Shown here one piece after another: positions 38,064-51,129 of a DNA stretch of 64,000 bases (position 1 is the stretch's first letter; each line of letters starts with the position of its first letter). A program made the translations under genes and the position numbers. The stretch is from Eudromia elegans (lineage: Eukaryota > Chordata > Aves > Tinamiformes > Tinamidae): assembly GCA_003342815.1 (NCBI GenBank), contig PTEX01000273.1, forward strand, positions 620,001 through 684,000, read 5' to 3'. Under the pieces are notes generated by a model. The model was not told the DNA's origin and ran no database searches. It was given only the letters and a program-made list of their open reading frames with translations.

Positions 38064-39145
38064 TGTGTTCACAATTAATTATCATTTGCCATTTTGTTTT
38101 ATAGGAAAAATGGAAAATACTTATCCTATAAGGGGGAGGAAGACTGCCTAGGCTGGCTATGATGTAAGTGAGCTAGTAGATTGCTCTCCACCCTTCTTGA
38201 CTTTTTTAGTCAGAATTGGACATTCACAGTATTTTTAATATATTTGGCTATAATAGTGCAGTGCAAGAATGAAAAACAATTCCTCTAATGTAATGATAAG
38301 TGAATTTCTAGGTCACACTCAAAGAACTTCCAGGCAGATGTGAGCAATAACCTGCAGATGGCATTATTCTGTGAACATGATGAATAAAACCAGCTAATAA
38401 TATTATACATATAGAGAGAGGGTGAGAAAGGAGATTAGAAAGAAAAGGGAAACTCTCATGACCTTGCTAAAGAGGAAGGGTGGGAGAAGGGATCTCCAAA
38501 ATGCTCCCACCTGTGTTTTTGGATCTCTCCTCTGAGCTCAAAGAGCCTGGACTGACCCAGAAGCCTACATCCCTCAGCTGTGGGCACTGTCTAGGCGCTG
38601 CGATCCTCTCTGGGACCCAGCGATGCACCCAGGATGGTGCTGCTGATGCTGCCCACCCAGGGGCTGCCCCCTGTGGTGCTCCCAGGACCTTGGCATTGCA
38701 CACTTCTGGAGCAGCCAAGCCCGTTTATGCCTATCCGGGTAGCTTAAGGGCTTGGCTTATTGGGGACTAGAGTCCTCTCCAGCTTCTCCTTCCCACAACT
38801 AAGAATAGAAGTGGAAGAGGGACCTCCAGCTCTAGAAGGCTGAGAGCAACAAAAATATCCAACATGCTTGGTGCACGTAACGGTGGACCTGTTGTCACCA
38901 CAGGCTCATCAACCTGACATGAACCTCTACTAGCCAAGGCCACATCACTCGTTCAGCTATAAAAGCTGTCACAGGAGCCAAAGGGATAGGCCATCGGCCT
39001 TTCTTGATGCCAACTACTTTCCTGCTACAGGCCCTTTGCAGGTTCTTCGAGGCTTTGCAAGATTCCACTAATATTTGTGGAGGCAACAAGCAAAAGTGGT
39101 TTTTTTCCATATGGAAAGTAAGTATCATACAAATATCATTCATGA

Positions 39146-39217
39146 GATATATATATATAGCATGTGAAAATATATATATACACTGTACAAATATATATAG
39201 TGTGTATATATATATAA
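39146..39217. repeat. Interrupted AT microsatellite
   Basis: Four AT/TA runs separated by 5-11 bases. They account for the tyrosine/isoleucine-rich frames seen here on both strands. Confidence 0.9.
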
Positions 39218-40690
39218 ATGAAAAGCTATACAAAATGTGTTTGCATATAATCAAAATAATGTGCTCTTTGGCAGTATCATTACATTAGCTCAGTTTCTGC
39301 TGCTTTCTTACAATATCCAAGCAAAAACTCGCTCTTGTCCGCCAGTAACACTTTAGATTTTTGTTTCTTTCATTTCCTGTAATGTTTTAAATCAGGATTA
39401 CAGGGTAAATTTGAAAACTACTGCAAATCAAAAAATCTCAATGTCCCTGTAGCAAAATTCAGTGTAAATTAACTACTTCATTCTCTTTTTTTTTCCATCT
39501 AGCTTAAATTTTGAAAGGTATCTTTTAGATATCTTTCAGAAAATTGGAAATTTTCATTTCACTCCTAGGTAGTCCCACAGATGAGCTCTGGGACCAGTTC
39601 ACACCTTGGACAGCTGTGGTAAAGCAGAGCAGCCTGGCAAAATCCCTGTGATCAGCATCACCTATGCAAAGGAACTCGCATTCTAGGAGTGCTGATGGTG
39701 ATTTGCTGTATAGTTCTTCCAGCAAGCACTGCTGTAGCTCAGAGTTGGCAGAAGCCCTTCTTTGTGCCATTCAGACCTTAGGGTGACAGCAGTGCTCTTG
39801 TTGCCTCTGGTATATTTCTCTCTGTCCTGGTGAGCCTCACAGCCTCGTGAGGAAGAGTTAATTGTCCATATTTCCCTATATACAATGCATATTATGGTAG
39901 ATTATACAAACTTCTTCACTTGGACTTCCTTGTTATGTTTTCCCTCAACTGGGCTTCCTTGTATGTTTTTCTGAAAAGCCCATTGGTGTTCATTCTGTGC
40001 TCCTTCTCATAATGGCTGGAGTTGTTTAATTTAAAATTTGGATTGCAACAGTGCTCCAGTGCTGTTAAGTCCAACTTCGAGCTTGTTCTGTGAGGTTGCT
40101 TGGTATTCACTCCAGAACAGATTTGCTCTGAGCTGTGCTCATTTCCCTTCTACCCCCAAGATGCTGTTTTATTCTACAGCTGTAGTTTTTATTTGATTAT
40201 AACCTTGTTATTTTTGAGTACTACATTATGGGGTGTGCCATTTAAAAAATATTTCCTCTTTTTACTGTTTTCTAAATTTCTAATTTTCTTGATTCTCCTT
40301 TATTGTTTGTATAGTGTCTGGTATATTTTACAGTCCATGCAGTGTCATGAGCATAATACTTCTAATGCAACTTTTACCTAGCAAATGTGCTAATGAATTG
40401 GAGCAAAATAAAAAAAAATTGACCAGTCTTGCCTCAGAAATAATCTGTCTGGCAACAAATGCACAAGAGGAGCATTCAAAAACTTCTCTTAAGCGAGATT
40501 TCCTGGGATATTAGGTCAAATGGCTTATGAATTAGAAGTTTTGTTCATTGCTATGCTAATGTTTTTGTGTTTATTTGTATAGCCTAAGGAAATTAGGAGA
40601 CCAAGCGCAGAAGGAATAAAAGACAAATTAAACTTAAGAACCACTGGAGGGACCAGATTTTCAAAGCAGCTGTACAGCAGCCGTATTGAG

Positions 40691-40826
40691 TTGCACGTGC
40701 TTAAGTGTTGCCCTGAGTATTGCAGCATACTTCACTATAAAAGATTTCGTCGTGTTGTTTTTCTCCTGCAATATAAAGATCAACATGGAAGTCCATCCTC
40801 AGAGACGGGCTGTGAAGAACACAAAG
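40691..40826 (+). other. Possible small first exon with TATA box and donor
   Basis: An E-box CACGTG (40694-40699), a TATA-like TATAAAAG (40736-40743) and a perfect 5' splice site (AAAG followed by GTGAGT at 40827) lie in the order and rough spacing of a promoter plus short first exon. An ATG at 40785 with A at -3 and G at +4 gives 14 open codons to the donor (MEVHPQRRAVKNTK); another frame through the same segment reads DQHGSPSSETGCEEHK. I recognise neither. The alternative is an internal exon or chance. Confidence 0.2.
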
Positions 40827-43800
40827 GTGAGTCTGTGAGAACTCATAATTACTTTCGTTTTAAACAAGTGCCATAAGAATATTATAAATGTACTAGTCAT
40901 AGTATATTCTGTTTAGAAATCTGGTTACGATGAATTTGGGGATAGCTTTGAGCTATACCAGCAGTATCTAGACTGTGGGAACTTCAGCTAATAGAGGAAT
41001 GCTTTTATTTACTTATTTTTATCAGTTTCCTTATCATGACAGAAGCAAAGCTTCCATGTCTGGAGTCGGTTACCAGTACGCAGGATTCTACTTTCCATAA
41101 TTACATTTGAGATGTTCGTTTGCTCAGTTGCTCAGTGTATTTTTCCTAGATGAAGTCTTCCCAAGATAAAGTTTTTTATGGAACTAAGCTCTTGACCTTT
41201 GGAGTAAGGGGACAATCCACCATTTCTCTAAGCTGTAACTACTTATGTCTATAACACTAAAATTTAATATTTGTGCCTATGTTTATTTCCAGGGTATCTG
41301 AATAGTGTAATTGATGCTCACACATTGGTATAGGTAGTTGTAAAGGCAGTAAATTGGTGAAATATAAAGATTATGAATTAAATCAAATAGTTGTGCATAC
41401 CTTTATCAGTTTCAAATCTGTAAATGCATTTTTCCGAAATATGCAAGTGGAGATAGACACAATTTAGAATGTTGTCTGAAAAAAATCATCTTCATATATT
41501 TTTACGGTTACTTCCTACAAAAATAATAGTTAATAAAATAACTAAATAACAAGTGTTCTTTCTAAAACTTTCATGCTATCACTTTCTGTTGCTGCAGAAT
41601 ACATCTTTATGTATTAGATATAATGTTAATCAGAGATTTGCATGTGAAATTGAATTGCCTTTGAACGTGCTATTTTTACATTTAATGAAAACATTAGTGT
41701 ACTTCAACTCCTTGAGCAGACCTGTACATCAAGTACATATAGTGGGAAAGAAGCAAATTCTCAAATGAAGAGATCAATAGATCTGATTGATAGTTCAAAT
41801 CTGCCTCCTTTTTTAAAAAGGGTGGATTTTTTTTCTTCCATCTTGTTCAGTCTTTCATGACTTTCTGTTGCTACTTCTCACAAAACGGACACAGACCATT
41901 CCATAAAACAGTAGGCCCTTTGCATAATTTCATTTAACGAAAGAACCAAACAAGAAAATCTCACAGCCTTATTTCCCAGGCTCAAGAGTATCTTCCAAGC
42001 AAGGTTAAAAGCCCTTGATGTAATCCTCCTTGTAACTTCCTTCCTCCAAAACATTCCTTTCTTTTTTAATGGCAATCCTTTGACCCTCTTATAGAGGGCA
42101 TTTGACCTGACTAGTAAGACTGTCATGACCCCACCTATGGTGTATGCCCGAAAAGGTCCCTTCTGCAATGAGCAGGCTGTCCCTAAGTGTCTGATCCTGG
42201 GCTTGAACTCTGAAAAGACAGTGACAACCAGACTGTGTGTATATGACCTGAGAGCTGCCCTCTCTTCTGTGCCTTGCCTAGACAGCTGGATGAACTGCAC
42301 TAAATGCAGTGGGTTTTGTGGGTTATTTTCTCTCTCTGTTTCTGTCTCACTCCCTAATATCTGGACAGTATGATCTGTTTAGATTCCAACTCTAAGGCAT
42401 CCAGCCCTCAGAGTGTTTCCATTTTCTCAGTTTAGAAGCATGTACCTGACACTGGCCTCTGCCTGACACACACAGTATTTGCATGTGATGTTTTCATAAC
42501 TCTTTACAGAGTTATGTTTACAAGTGATCAACTTAAAACACATACTGATTTTATCGGGGGAAAGCTCACAATGTTTGCTGAAAAAAAAATTTTCTTTTTC
42601 TGGCTAGTAGTACAATATTAATTCCACAAATGGGGAAAAAAAAAAAGATATGGCAGAGTTGTAACATACTGGAAGTTAAGTAACTGGTTTTAAAATATAA
42701 ACTGAATGAACTAAATAAACTGAAAGAATAATAGTACTTCTGGCAGTATTTATCTAGCACGTCTTTTAACAATATTCCATTTTATGACTTCACCGAAAAT
42801 TAATCAGAGATGAGTGGAGGCAACTTTTTCCTGTTGATTTTAGAGTCTCTCAAAAAGTTTGGTATGGGACCCTCTGGGCAAAGACAAGGCCAAATTACTG
42901 AGCTTGTGTAAATCTTGGTTAGACCTTGAAGCCAAGAAGAAGAGAATATTGCCTGTGTATATAGCAATGAAAGAGTTTTTAAGATGAATCATTAGTATTG
43001 CTTTGGGAAAAAGTTATTCAGTAGTGTCAGAGGCTGGTAACAAGGCTGATATACTCCTCCTATGTTCGAGCAAGTCATGTTTCTGCAAGTCATGTTCCCC
43101 ATGGTCTTGCCATGAAAGTCAACCAGGGAAGAGGATGTGTTAGGGACAGATGCTGATATGGTGCTGGGGCTGTTTGAGTTTGGGCTTCCAGGTCATGTCT
43201 TTGCTCCTAGGAAGAGCACGGGTCAGAGCTCAGTGCTGGTGCCTTTGCTTTGGCTGGGGAGATGAGATGTGCCTCTCTGCCTTCCTGTTTCATTCAGCAA
43301 GGAAACATCTGTATTGATCTCAGGGGCTGATGCTTAATTCTGGTTGGTGAACAAAGGGAGCAAGACGAACTAGTTGTGTGCCTCATCTGGCCCTGTCTGG
43401 CCGGATAGGCAAGATATTTCTTGTGACTGAGCAAAATCAGCACCTGCAGCCATGCTGATAAGCCCCGGCGCACGGCTCTTCAAGAAATACTGCATTCAGG
43501 TACTGGCTGTCTGACAGATAGATATTGCTGTAGAAAAAAGGGCTCATTTGGCACTGTCCCCAGTATTGTAAGGCCACCTGGCAATGGGCCCTGAAGAGAC
43601 ACAAGGGAATAGACTATGAGCCAATACCCAGGACAGGACTCTATGTCTGCCCCGGATATGTGCTGGAGCAGGTGGTGATTATGGCCGGTAAATGGAGGGG
43701 CAAAGAGGCAAAATGAGCTCCTCTAATCTTGCTGTCCTGCCTAGGAAGGCTCAGGGCCATCCAGCTCATTCCTGGGCTTGCTTCTGGGGTTGCATGAAAC

Positions 43801-46383
43801 TGCCTGAGTCCTACAACATACAATTTTGCAAACTGCGCAGCTGGTAAGATACCTCCGGGGAGTGTTGTATGCCTTTTCTCTGAGACTGTTAGCAGTTCTT
43901 TTCTTAGCCCCCTTGCTTAAGTGCTACAAGTCATTGCAGAGAAAATCCATTGACTTTTTCATAGGAATTAATAACTGTAAAGAGTCACTTGTTTAGCCTC
44001 TTTCTGCAGAGATATGTGTGCATCTAGATGTCTAGTGAAAGGCTATGGAGACACAAATGTGTACAGTTACTAGTTTAGACAAACTGGGAGACTTTCTAGC
44101 CAAGTAGCGTTCTGCTCTCGATTAACAGGTTGCACCTCTATCCCTTTTTGCAAACATAGAATAAGCTGGTCCTGAAGCTGTATGTTCAGTTTGTCATGGC
44201 ACTCTCCCTCCTTAGAGCATCAGCATATAGGACATAGCTGTTCAGTGCCAGAGCTGTACGTGGTTGTAGCAAGCTAGGATATCTACACAGCTGAGTTCAG
44301 CACAGTCCCCAGCGCAGCACAGCATGTGAAAAGCTGTTTTGCCAGCTGACAAAACACAAGCCCTGTCTTTGCTTCGTGCACAAAGCTGTGCCAGTGTTGT
44401 AATACAGCATTTATTCCCAGCGATCATTCTCTTGGCAGTGGTGCAGGGATCTCTGCGGCGTGGCTCGTTGCATAATGCAGACAAACCGAAAGTATTCCCC
44501 AAAATGACAGGAGGCCTCTGCCTCCTGGGGTGTGATAGCACCAAAGATGATGTGAAGAAGTGATTGTGTATGTTAATTGTGTTGACAGCATTGGAACATG
44601 ATAATTACCTGTGCTGGGACGGGGGCAAGGAGGAAAGGAAGGATACATGGTAGCGTGCATTTGGGAAGGGAGCTGTAAAGCAGGTTGGAAAGTACTGCCT
44701 GTGGTTGTTGGCAAGCAGCTGGCCATGATGGAGTAAGAGAGGGTTTGAGAAGTTGCCTCCCCAGGGCTGAGCTAACACTATCTGCTTGCATGTGTGCACT
44801 TAGCCTTCTCCTTATGAGGGAAAAACCACTAGCCTTGGGTGACAGAGTGTGTGTTAACACCCCTTCCCATGCTCAGAGCTTTCCTGCTCCCTGCTGCTGT
44901 GGCTACCTGACAAGCCACGACTTGCTACCCAGCCTTATGTGCCCCCATCAGGGTCGTCTACCCATACCCTTGGTATGTGGTTACTCTGCCCTTAGCAGGA
45001 TTTGCTCTTAAAATGTTTCAAGCATCCATGAGGTGTGGCATAAGCATGAGCATAAAGAATGGTTTGTGCAGAGCCCTTTGGAAGTGAAGGAAGGCAGAAT
45101 GACTTTCTGAAATACCTGCTTATTACAGCATGCCAGCAAAGCCCACTGAAGCCTGAAATTACATAGAACTTGCTTATTGTATAACTAGATAAATAATGAC
45201 GCACCTAATATGTTACACTGATGCAAGTCAGTACAAATGTTTTACAATAAACAAAAATATCCATTTCACCTCTTTTTTATTTTTTAATCAAAATAGTGAT
45301 TCATAACAAGCTAACTATGCTAATGGTAAGATATTGTGCATTTGGGAGAATGGGAATTATTTTTCATAAATTTTGTTTTCAGTTAAGCATCTGCTCTGTT
45401 TATTTCTCTTGGGGTACGTGTATTAAAATTTGCAAATGTTCACTGTAATTTTTACCAACTTAATTCGTTTATTCATCAGTTTTATTAATGTGTTCCCTCA
45501 TTTCCCCTCCTCACTGCCTTCTAAGCCTTAGTTACTATTGCTGTTTTTAGAACTGGGAATTAACTAGGCTGGCAGTTGATGGGTCTAACTTTTTTATTTT
45601 AAAAAAAATATTGAACTAGAGAAGAGCCTTAAAAGATTATTGAGGAGGGAATACAAAGTCAGATATTAGACACTTGTGTCCAAACTTTAATTTGCTCTGC
45701 TGGAGAGGGTACTTAGCACTTCTGCTTCATGCTCTTCGTTCACACAGTCGTCTCAGAAGTGTGCCAGTGCCTAATGCACAGACCCACTAGGCTGTTTCTC
45801 CTTCGTCTGGTACAGAGCAGGGCTGTGCAGCGGCAACAAGCCCAGGGAGCACATCGGGTCGGTCCTTGCTCTCCTTGTACTTTTACCTGAAGAAGGACAG
45901 GGTGGTCGGAGCAGTCTGGTTGACTTCAGCACTGCTGTCTTTCACAGGCAATGTCTGATCTTAAGTGAAGAGTTTTTGCACTTTTCTAGAAAGATTCACT
46001 GTAGTGGAAAAGCTGAGAGCTCACAGTTTTGTATAGCTCAATGTGACGTGCTGAGGGTGTTTAGGCCATCGGTTTTGCTGCCCAGACCTGTTACTTATTT
46101 GGATTCTCTCTCAGTTTTTAGACAAGGTGTGTTGAATATTGCATCTGCTATTTGTAATAGATGCTTTAATAAGGGTCATTTGTACCAAATAAATTTGGTA
46201 TTGCCTCATAGTTGGAATAGATTCAACACATTCAGCATGAATTAATATTAAACAAGAAAAGAGAGACTTGCTGTAATGCAAGTTTCACTGGAAAAGGGAA
46301 GGGTGTTTCATTCTGAATTTATGAAGATTTTCGGATGCTTAATAGCTAACACAGGTGTCATTATTGTGTTTTTGGTCATACAG
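40827..46383. other. Unique DNA, no gene recognised
   Basis: Contains the longest open frame of the window (140 codons, minus strand, 41878-42300), rich in basic and hydrophobic residues with no recognised family and an overlapping 82-codon plus-strand frame. The 43.0-45.0 kb part is richer in GC, with several 60-108 codon frames on both strands but no domain. A 12-bp direct repeat (GCAAGTCATGTT) recurs at 43070-43081 and 43085-43096, and an 18-bp hairpin sits at 46183-46200. Confidence 0.45.
46183..46200. repeat. 8-bp perfect hairpin, 2-base centre
   Basis: TACCAAAT and ATTTGGTA separated by AA. Confidence 0.85.
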
Positions 46384-46422
46384 TTGCACTTGGCATCAGA
46401 CTTGATATTAGGTGAAGAGGAG
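46384..46422 (+). other. Candidate 39-base microexon
   Basis: Bounded by a good acceptor (TTGTGTTTTTGGTCATACAG) and a good donor (GAG followed by GTAAGC). The length is a multiple of three, and the frame that is open reads LHLASDLILGEEE. No family is recognised, and such pairs arise by chance in 64 kb, so confidence is low. Confidence 0.15.
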
Positions 46423-46971
46423 GTAAGCATAGACATCAAGGGAGCATGTGATAATCCCAAACATCAAGTTATAAAACAAACCTATATCCAAGAGAAGAAT
46501 AAATTTGCAAGAGAAATGGTGATTGCCTAGAAAGACTTAATTGTACTTTGCTGAGTTTGATCATTAATAACAGCTGTTTTTTAACTTCTGGATGAATGTC
46601 TGAGGAAGAAAGAAAATTTTGGAAAATTCCAGGTAAGCCTCATCTAGAGACCATCCAGCATCTAGCTGGACTCTTTCCCTGGGTGTCAGCAAAGCCTCTC
46701 TGGAAGATTATTTAGCCACAGAAAGATTCACAGAATTTTTTTAGATACAAATAAAAAGCTGGGGAGGAAGCTTCACTTAACCTGCTGGTTTCTGAATCTG
46801 AAAGGCAGTGTAATTCCTCTGTGCATTGTGTTTAGATTCTTTAGATAACAGCAAAGAAATGTGTGCTAAATCCTTGTTACACTAAGACTTCAATAAGCAG
46901 CTAATTAAGGCTTTAATATTAACAGGCTTGTGGCAAATGGAGAAAGTATCACCCAGTTGCAAGATGTCCTT

Positions 46972-47002
46972 ACATTTCTTCATTTCAATAGTTCATTTAC
47001 CT
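46972..47002 (+). repeat. Direct repeat, copy 1 (31 bp)
   Basis: A 31-base block beginning ACATTTCTTCATTTC and ending CATTTACCT, identical to 48190-48220. The flanking bases differ on both sides. Confidence 0.95.
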
Positions 47003-48189
47003 TTACAGAGGTAAATTTACTGTAAAATGTCTTCATGTTAAGCCTGCAATATTTTTGAGAATAAGTTGTGGCTCTTCAGAAAGTTCAGGTATATTCCAAA
47101 AACTGGTCCTTCTCTAACCTCTGAAATGTGCGGGTGAGGATTCAGATAACAACAGTGACCTTGTTTTAATGTTTTTATTTTATTTGAATGGGAACCTTTA
47201 TCAAGATCTGAGATTCTCCAAACCCCTGTTGAACTCTAATTTTGGATGCATTCTATACAAAGATACACTAGGTATTAATAATACAAGTTTCTCGTCATTT
47301 TTTGCTGTTGGAAATTTTTGACATTAAAAAGAATAATAATTCTTGGCACTGAGCTTATCAAATGGCCAAAGCGTGTGGTGAGAAAAAGATGTGGGTCATT
47401 CCAAAGCTTTTTTTTCCTTTTCATGTTTTTCCCATGAATATTTGTCTGCTTCCATTTGGTTTTGGTTATTTCCTTCTTCACCGACTTCAATCCCATCCCT
47501 ACACAGCATGTCCAGTTTAGTGTTAGTGGTTGCTGCATTGTCTTCTACCCAATTGTGTAATTCTGCCTTCGGCATGGAGAGACACGGGGGGAATGTGTGC
47601 AGTGCACAGGCTCTTCCCTCCTACCATGCATGCCTGGTGGACTGGGAAGGGTCAGAGTAAATTTGAGGGCCTTATATTCACTACATTTAAGAGACCATCT
47701 CCTATCCCTGTATCCTTTGCTCATTTTGTACAGCAATGAAGTAGGAATTACACAAGGCTGGCCCTAAGCTAGTCAAGTATCTATTTATGTCCTTCTCAAT
47801 GGAACTGAAAAATATTTTCCCTTTATTCTCCAGTGTAAATTATATAGACAAAAATATTTAAAGAGCAAATCTTTTTTAAATAACTTCATTTTAATAAAGA
47901 AAACTTGATAAATAGAAATTCTCCCAGTAAAAATTCCCTTGACATTTGAAATATTAAAAAATAGCAAATACTGTTACACAAAGCTGCTGTTCATTATGCT
48001 TTGTCTAAGAGAAAGTTGCATTGAAGGATAAAAAAAATCATAATGTAAATTGAATAATGATTCATTGTCTAATGCCATATCCACTGAGGGTAAATGCCAT
48101 TTTGTGTCAAAAGAAAGTTCTCATCTCTCTTTAGTTTGTAGTCATCAAAAGATAAGTGCATACCCATCATTCAGTCCTGCTGAAGGCAC
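47003..48189. other. Unique DNA between the two 31-bp repeats
   Basis: No gene recognised. Open frames of 60-89 codons around 47.3-47.7 kb lie on both strands without domains. Confidence 0.45.
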
Positions 48190-48220
48190 ACATTTCTTCA
48201 TTTCAATAGTTCATTTACCT
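48190..48220 (+). repeat. Direct repeat, copy 2 (31 bp)
   Basis: Exact copy of 46972-47002, in the same orientation, 1218 bases downstream. Confidence 0.95.
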
Positions 48221-49871
48221 AATTGACTAAATGAGAGTCAAGAGGAAGTTAACTCTTAATATGGCTCACATATCTTTTCCAAGTTTAGTTGCTGTGTTTT
48301 CCTGAAGACTCATAGGTAGAAAATATGCCTGCCTGAAGAGGAAATTTCATGTACAGTCTTGAGCAAAGCTCCTTGGATGAGGGAGGAAATTCCATTTTCT
48401 TCTCAGGTGTATTCTTTCCAGTCCAAGGGTTTGGCAAAATATTTTAGGAATATGAATTAGGGATTAAATTTTAGGTCCTAGATACATCTGCAGACAGGCT
48501 GGTAAGAACTGATATTAAGTGGAAAGTGGCAAAATTGTATGAACAGGGCACTATGGAAATACACGGAATTTTGCCATCACCTGCTGAAACATGATCTGAG
48601 CGCAAATCAGGTGCTAACCTCACCAGGGTGAGGAAGGTCTTGAAGGCAGAGGACCTGGGTGCACCACGTGCCAGAGTGCACACACTCAGCAGCATCAGGA
48701 GCGAGGGTCAGCAACCGAGCTTAAAGCTGCCACGAGTCTCTCAGAAGGCTGAACAATTTCCTAGAAGAGAATTTATGAGTGACCGAGATGGATCACTCTC
48801 TGCAAGTCTGCTGCTGCTTCTCACAAAACTGCCCTGGATCAGTGTAATCCTAACTCTCTGTGACTGTAAGTGGGTTCTCTCCTAACAAAACACAGAGCCC
48901 TTCAATTTTTGCACCATCAGAAGAATTAAAAACAAACAGGTGGTTAGAATAAATGTTCAGCATGCATATGCCTATTTACCTCTTTGCGTCAACATTAGGG
49001 TAAACATTTCTAGGCCTTCAGGGCTGAAGCTGCAGAGAAATTTCCTCTGAATATATGGGTGTTAGAATTAGCAGGCTACAACAAGCACTATTTACATGAT
49101 TACAGTGCTTGGACTTGGTTTTCAATGCTTTTGATTTAAAAGGTGGGCGAGAGTAAGGAGCACAAGCAGTTTTGACAATGCATGAGGTACTGCTGCTGTT
49201 ATGATTGTGATGTGAGGAATGTGAATAAGAGTGCAATATTGCAAACTGCCTCTAAACCTCATGCTTAATGCTAACTCTTGCTGTAGGCAAAGGCAGTAGT
49301 TGCCCATGGCAGCTCCCTATGAGGAAAATGCTATGGTTACATGGCAAATCACCACTCTGGTATAAACTCATTTTGCTGATTCAGATTTGCACTGGCAATT
49401 TGTACGGCTAAGGCACTGGCTGTTTATGTCAATAAATTTGTGCAGGGTTGGGTTTTGCTGGCCTTCCAGAACCAGCACACATGCTGCATGATGTGCACTC
49501 ATTCGTCAAAAATCCAATGGTTTGTTCATGCCTGATACCGTTCAAATTTGCACCCCTAGCTGGTCTAGTATACACAGAAAAAAGTATTAAAAATACAGTC
49601 ACCGTGACCTGAGAACTAGCAGTTTCTACTTCTATGCTTCCTATAGCTGGACTAAGCTGACTCAATTCCCTTTCCTTGACATTTTCTTGTCGAGGTAGTT
49701 GAGCCTCAATCAAGACTCTGAATCTTGCTAATTCAAGAATAATTTTGCCTTTTTCTTTTTCATAGCCTGCTATGAGCTGAATTTGCTTAAAAATCACAAA
49801 TGTACAATAAATTGTCTACACAGCAGTTTTATTATCCTGTTTATATGCAATTTGCTTACTAGGAAGTTGGT

Positions 49872-49896
49872 TTCGGAGGTAAGAAATACCTCCGAA
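49872..49896. repeat. 10-bp perfect hairpin with GC-rich stem
   Basis: TTCGGAGGTA and TACCTCCGAA separated by AGAAA. The stem includes two CpG steps, unusual in this AT-rich, CpG-poor stretch. Confidence 0.9.
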
Positions 49897-51128
49897 TTTT
49901 TGATAGTTAGGACTTCACTGACTAAGTAATATGGGAGCAATATGTTCCTTGATTGGTACCCTCTAGGTGATCTGCCCTATAATGGCATTATTCTTAACAT
50001 TCATAATGAGTTGTGGATAAGGAATATAGAATAGAGAAAAATATCCCTTGCACATGCCTGTGATAGATGTGGGACAGGGTTTGATGGAGGAAGTTCCCAC
50101 TTCCTATGAGAAGAAGCCACAGGATAAAAAAAGTCAGCATTGGTGTTAGTGGAGCAGTGTATAATGTAGCTGGGAATTAGAGCCGAAGCTGGTTAAAATC
50201 CTCACAGAGGCTAAATTACTCCTGTAGTTGAATGGCTGCCCTTAGAATTAGCTAAATTCCCAGTTATTTTATAATGATTTGTATTGGTCTAGCCTCTGCT
50301 GATTGCATTTTCTGCAAAGAGTTGAATTCCAGCAGCGGAGATTCTTTTTTTTTTTGTTGTACGTAAATAAAGAGATATTACCATATTCACCTCAGGACTT
50401 TACAGAAAGTGTATCAAAAATGTGTAATTCATTTATGCGAAGGGGTTTTACTGATAATGCTGTTGCTCTTTTTAAAGAGAGTCTTAACAGTCTTAGCCTG
50501 GCTGCAGGCCCTCTGTTCTGGAGAACTTAGCCTGGAGCTCATAACATTTCTCTGCCTCTACCTAGCTGTTCATATGCTTGAAATTCAAGTTTGTGCATGT
50601 GGATAGCATTTCAAGCCAAGATACTTATTCTTAAATCTAAATTGAGGCTGCTGGGGAGTCTGGGATATGCCCTTAAGAATGACTTGGCTTTATTACTAAA
50701 AAGCGTCTAAAAACACACGGTTGAAAAGAGGATCCAATGGCTGTATCTTCATTTTGAGTAGTCGGTGATGTACAACTGCCCCTCCTCATTTATTTAATGC
50801 CTTTAGGCAGGAGGAGGATGTTTTTCAAAAGGGCAATAAATAATGGCAAGGCTTACTGAGGATAAGCTAATATAGTTTTAGCCTCGAGCTATGTAATTGT
50901 GTTATCCTCATAAATAGCACTGTTCATGTGCCTGAGCTTTTTGCAGTCTCAAGGCCACTTCTAGAAAATCAATGGAAAAAAACTCATCCCCAATAACTAA
51001 TCACTTCTATAGGTTTTCCTTCAGATAGAAGAGACTGAAATGTAGATGGCTCTAATGAGTTGCAAGTCCATACAAATTCACACACCAGTTCTTCCACAGC
51101 TTCTGGTACAGCAAAAATGGCATCAGTT

Positions 51129-51129
<1 letters not shown>

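Larger units (their letters stand above)
36436..40690. other. Unique DNA downstream of the CpG cluster
   Basis: No gene recognised. It holds an ATTT run (about 37387-37408), a 28-T run (37472-37499), a hairpin at 38042-38063, a GC-rich patch at about 38470-38770 open on both strands for 83-96 codons with no recognised family, and AT microsatellites at about 39146-39217. Confidence 0.45.

Noticed and set aside
38470..38770. GC-rich patch open on both strands, considered as a coding exon
   Set aside because: No splice signals bound it and neither translation shows a recognised family.
49429..49797. 122-codon minus-strand frame, considered as a decayed retroelement protein
   Set aside because: No motif of gag, polymerase or envelope proteins can be recognised, and no terminal repeats flank it.
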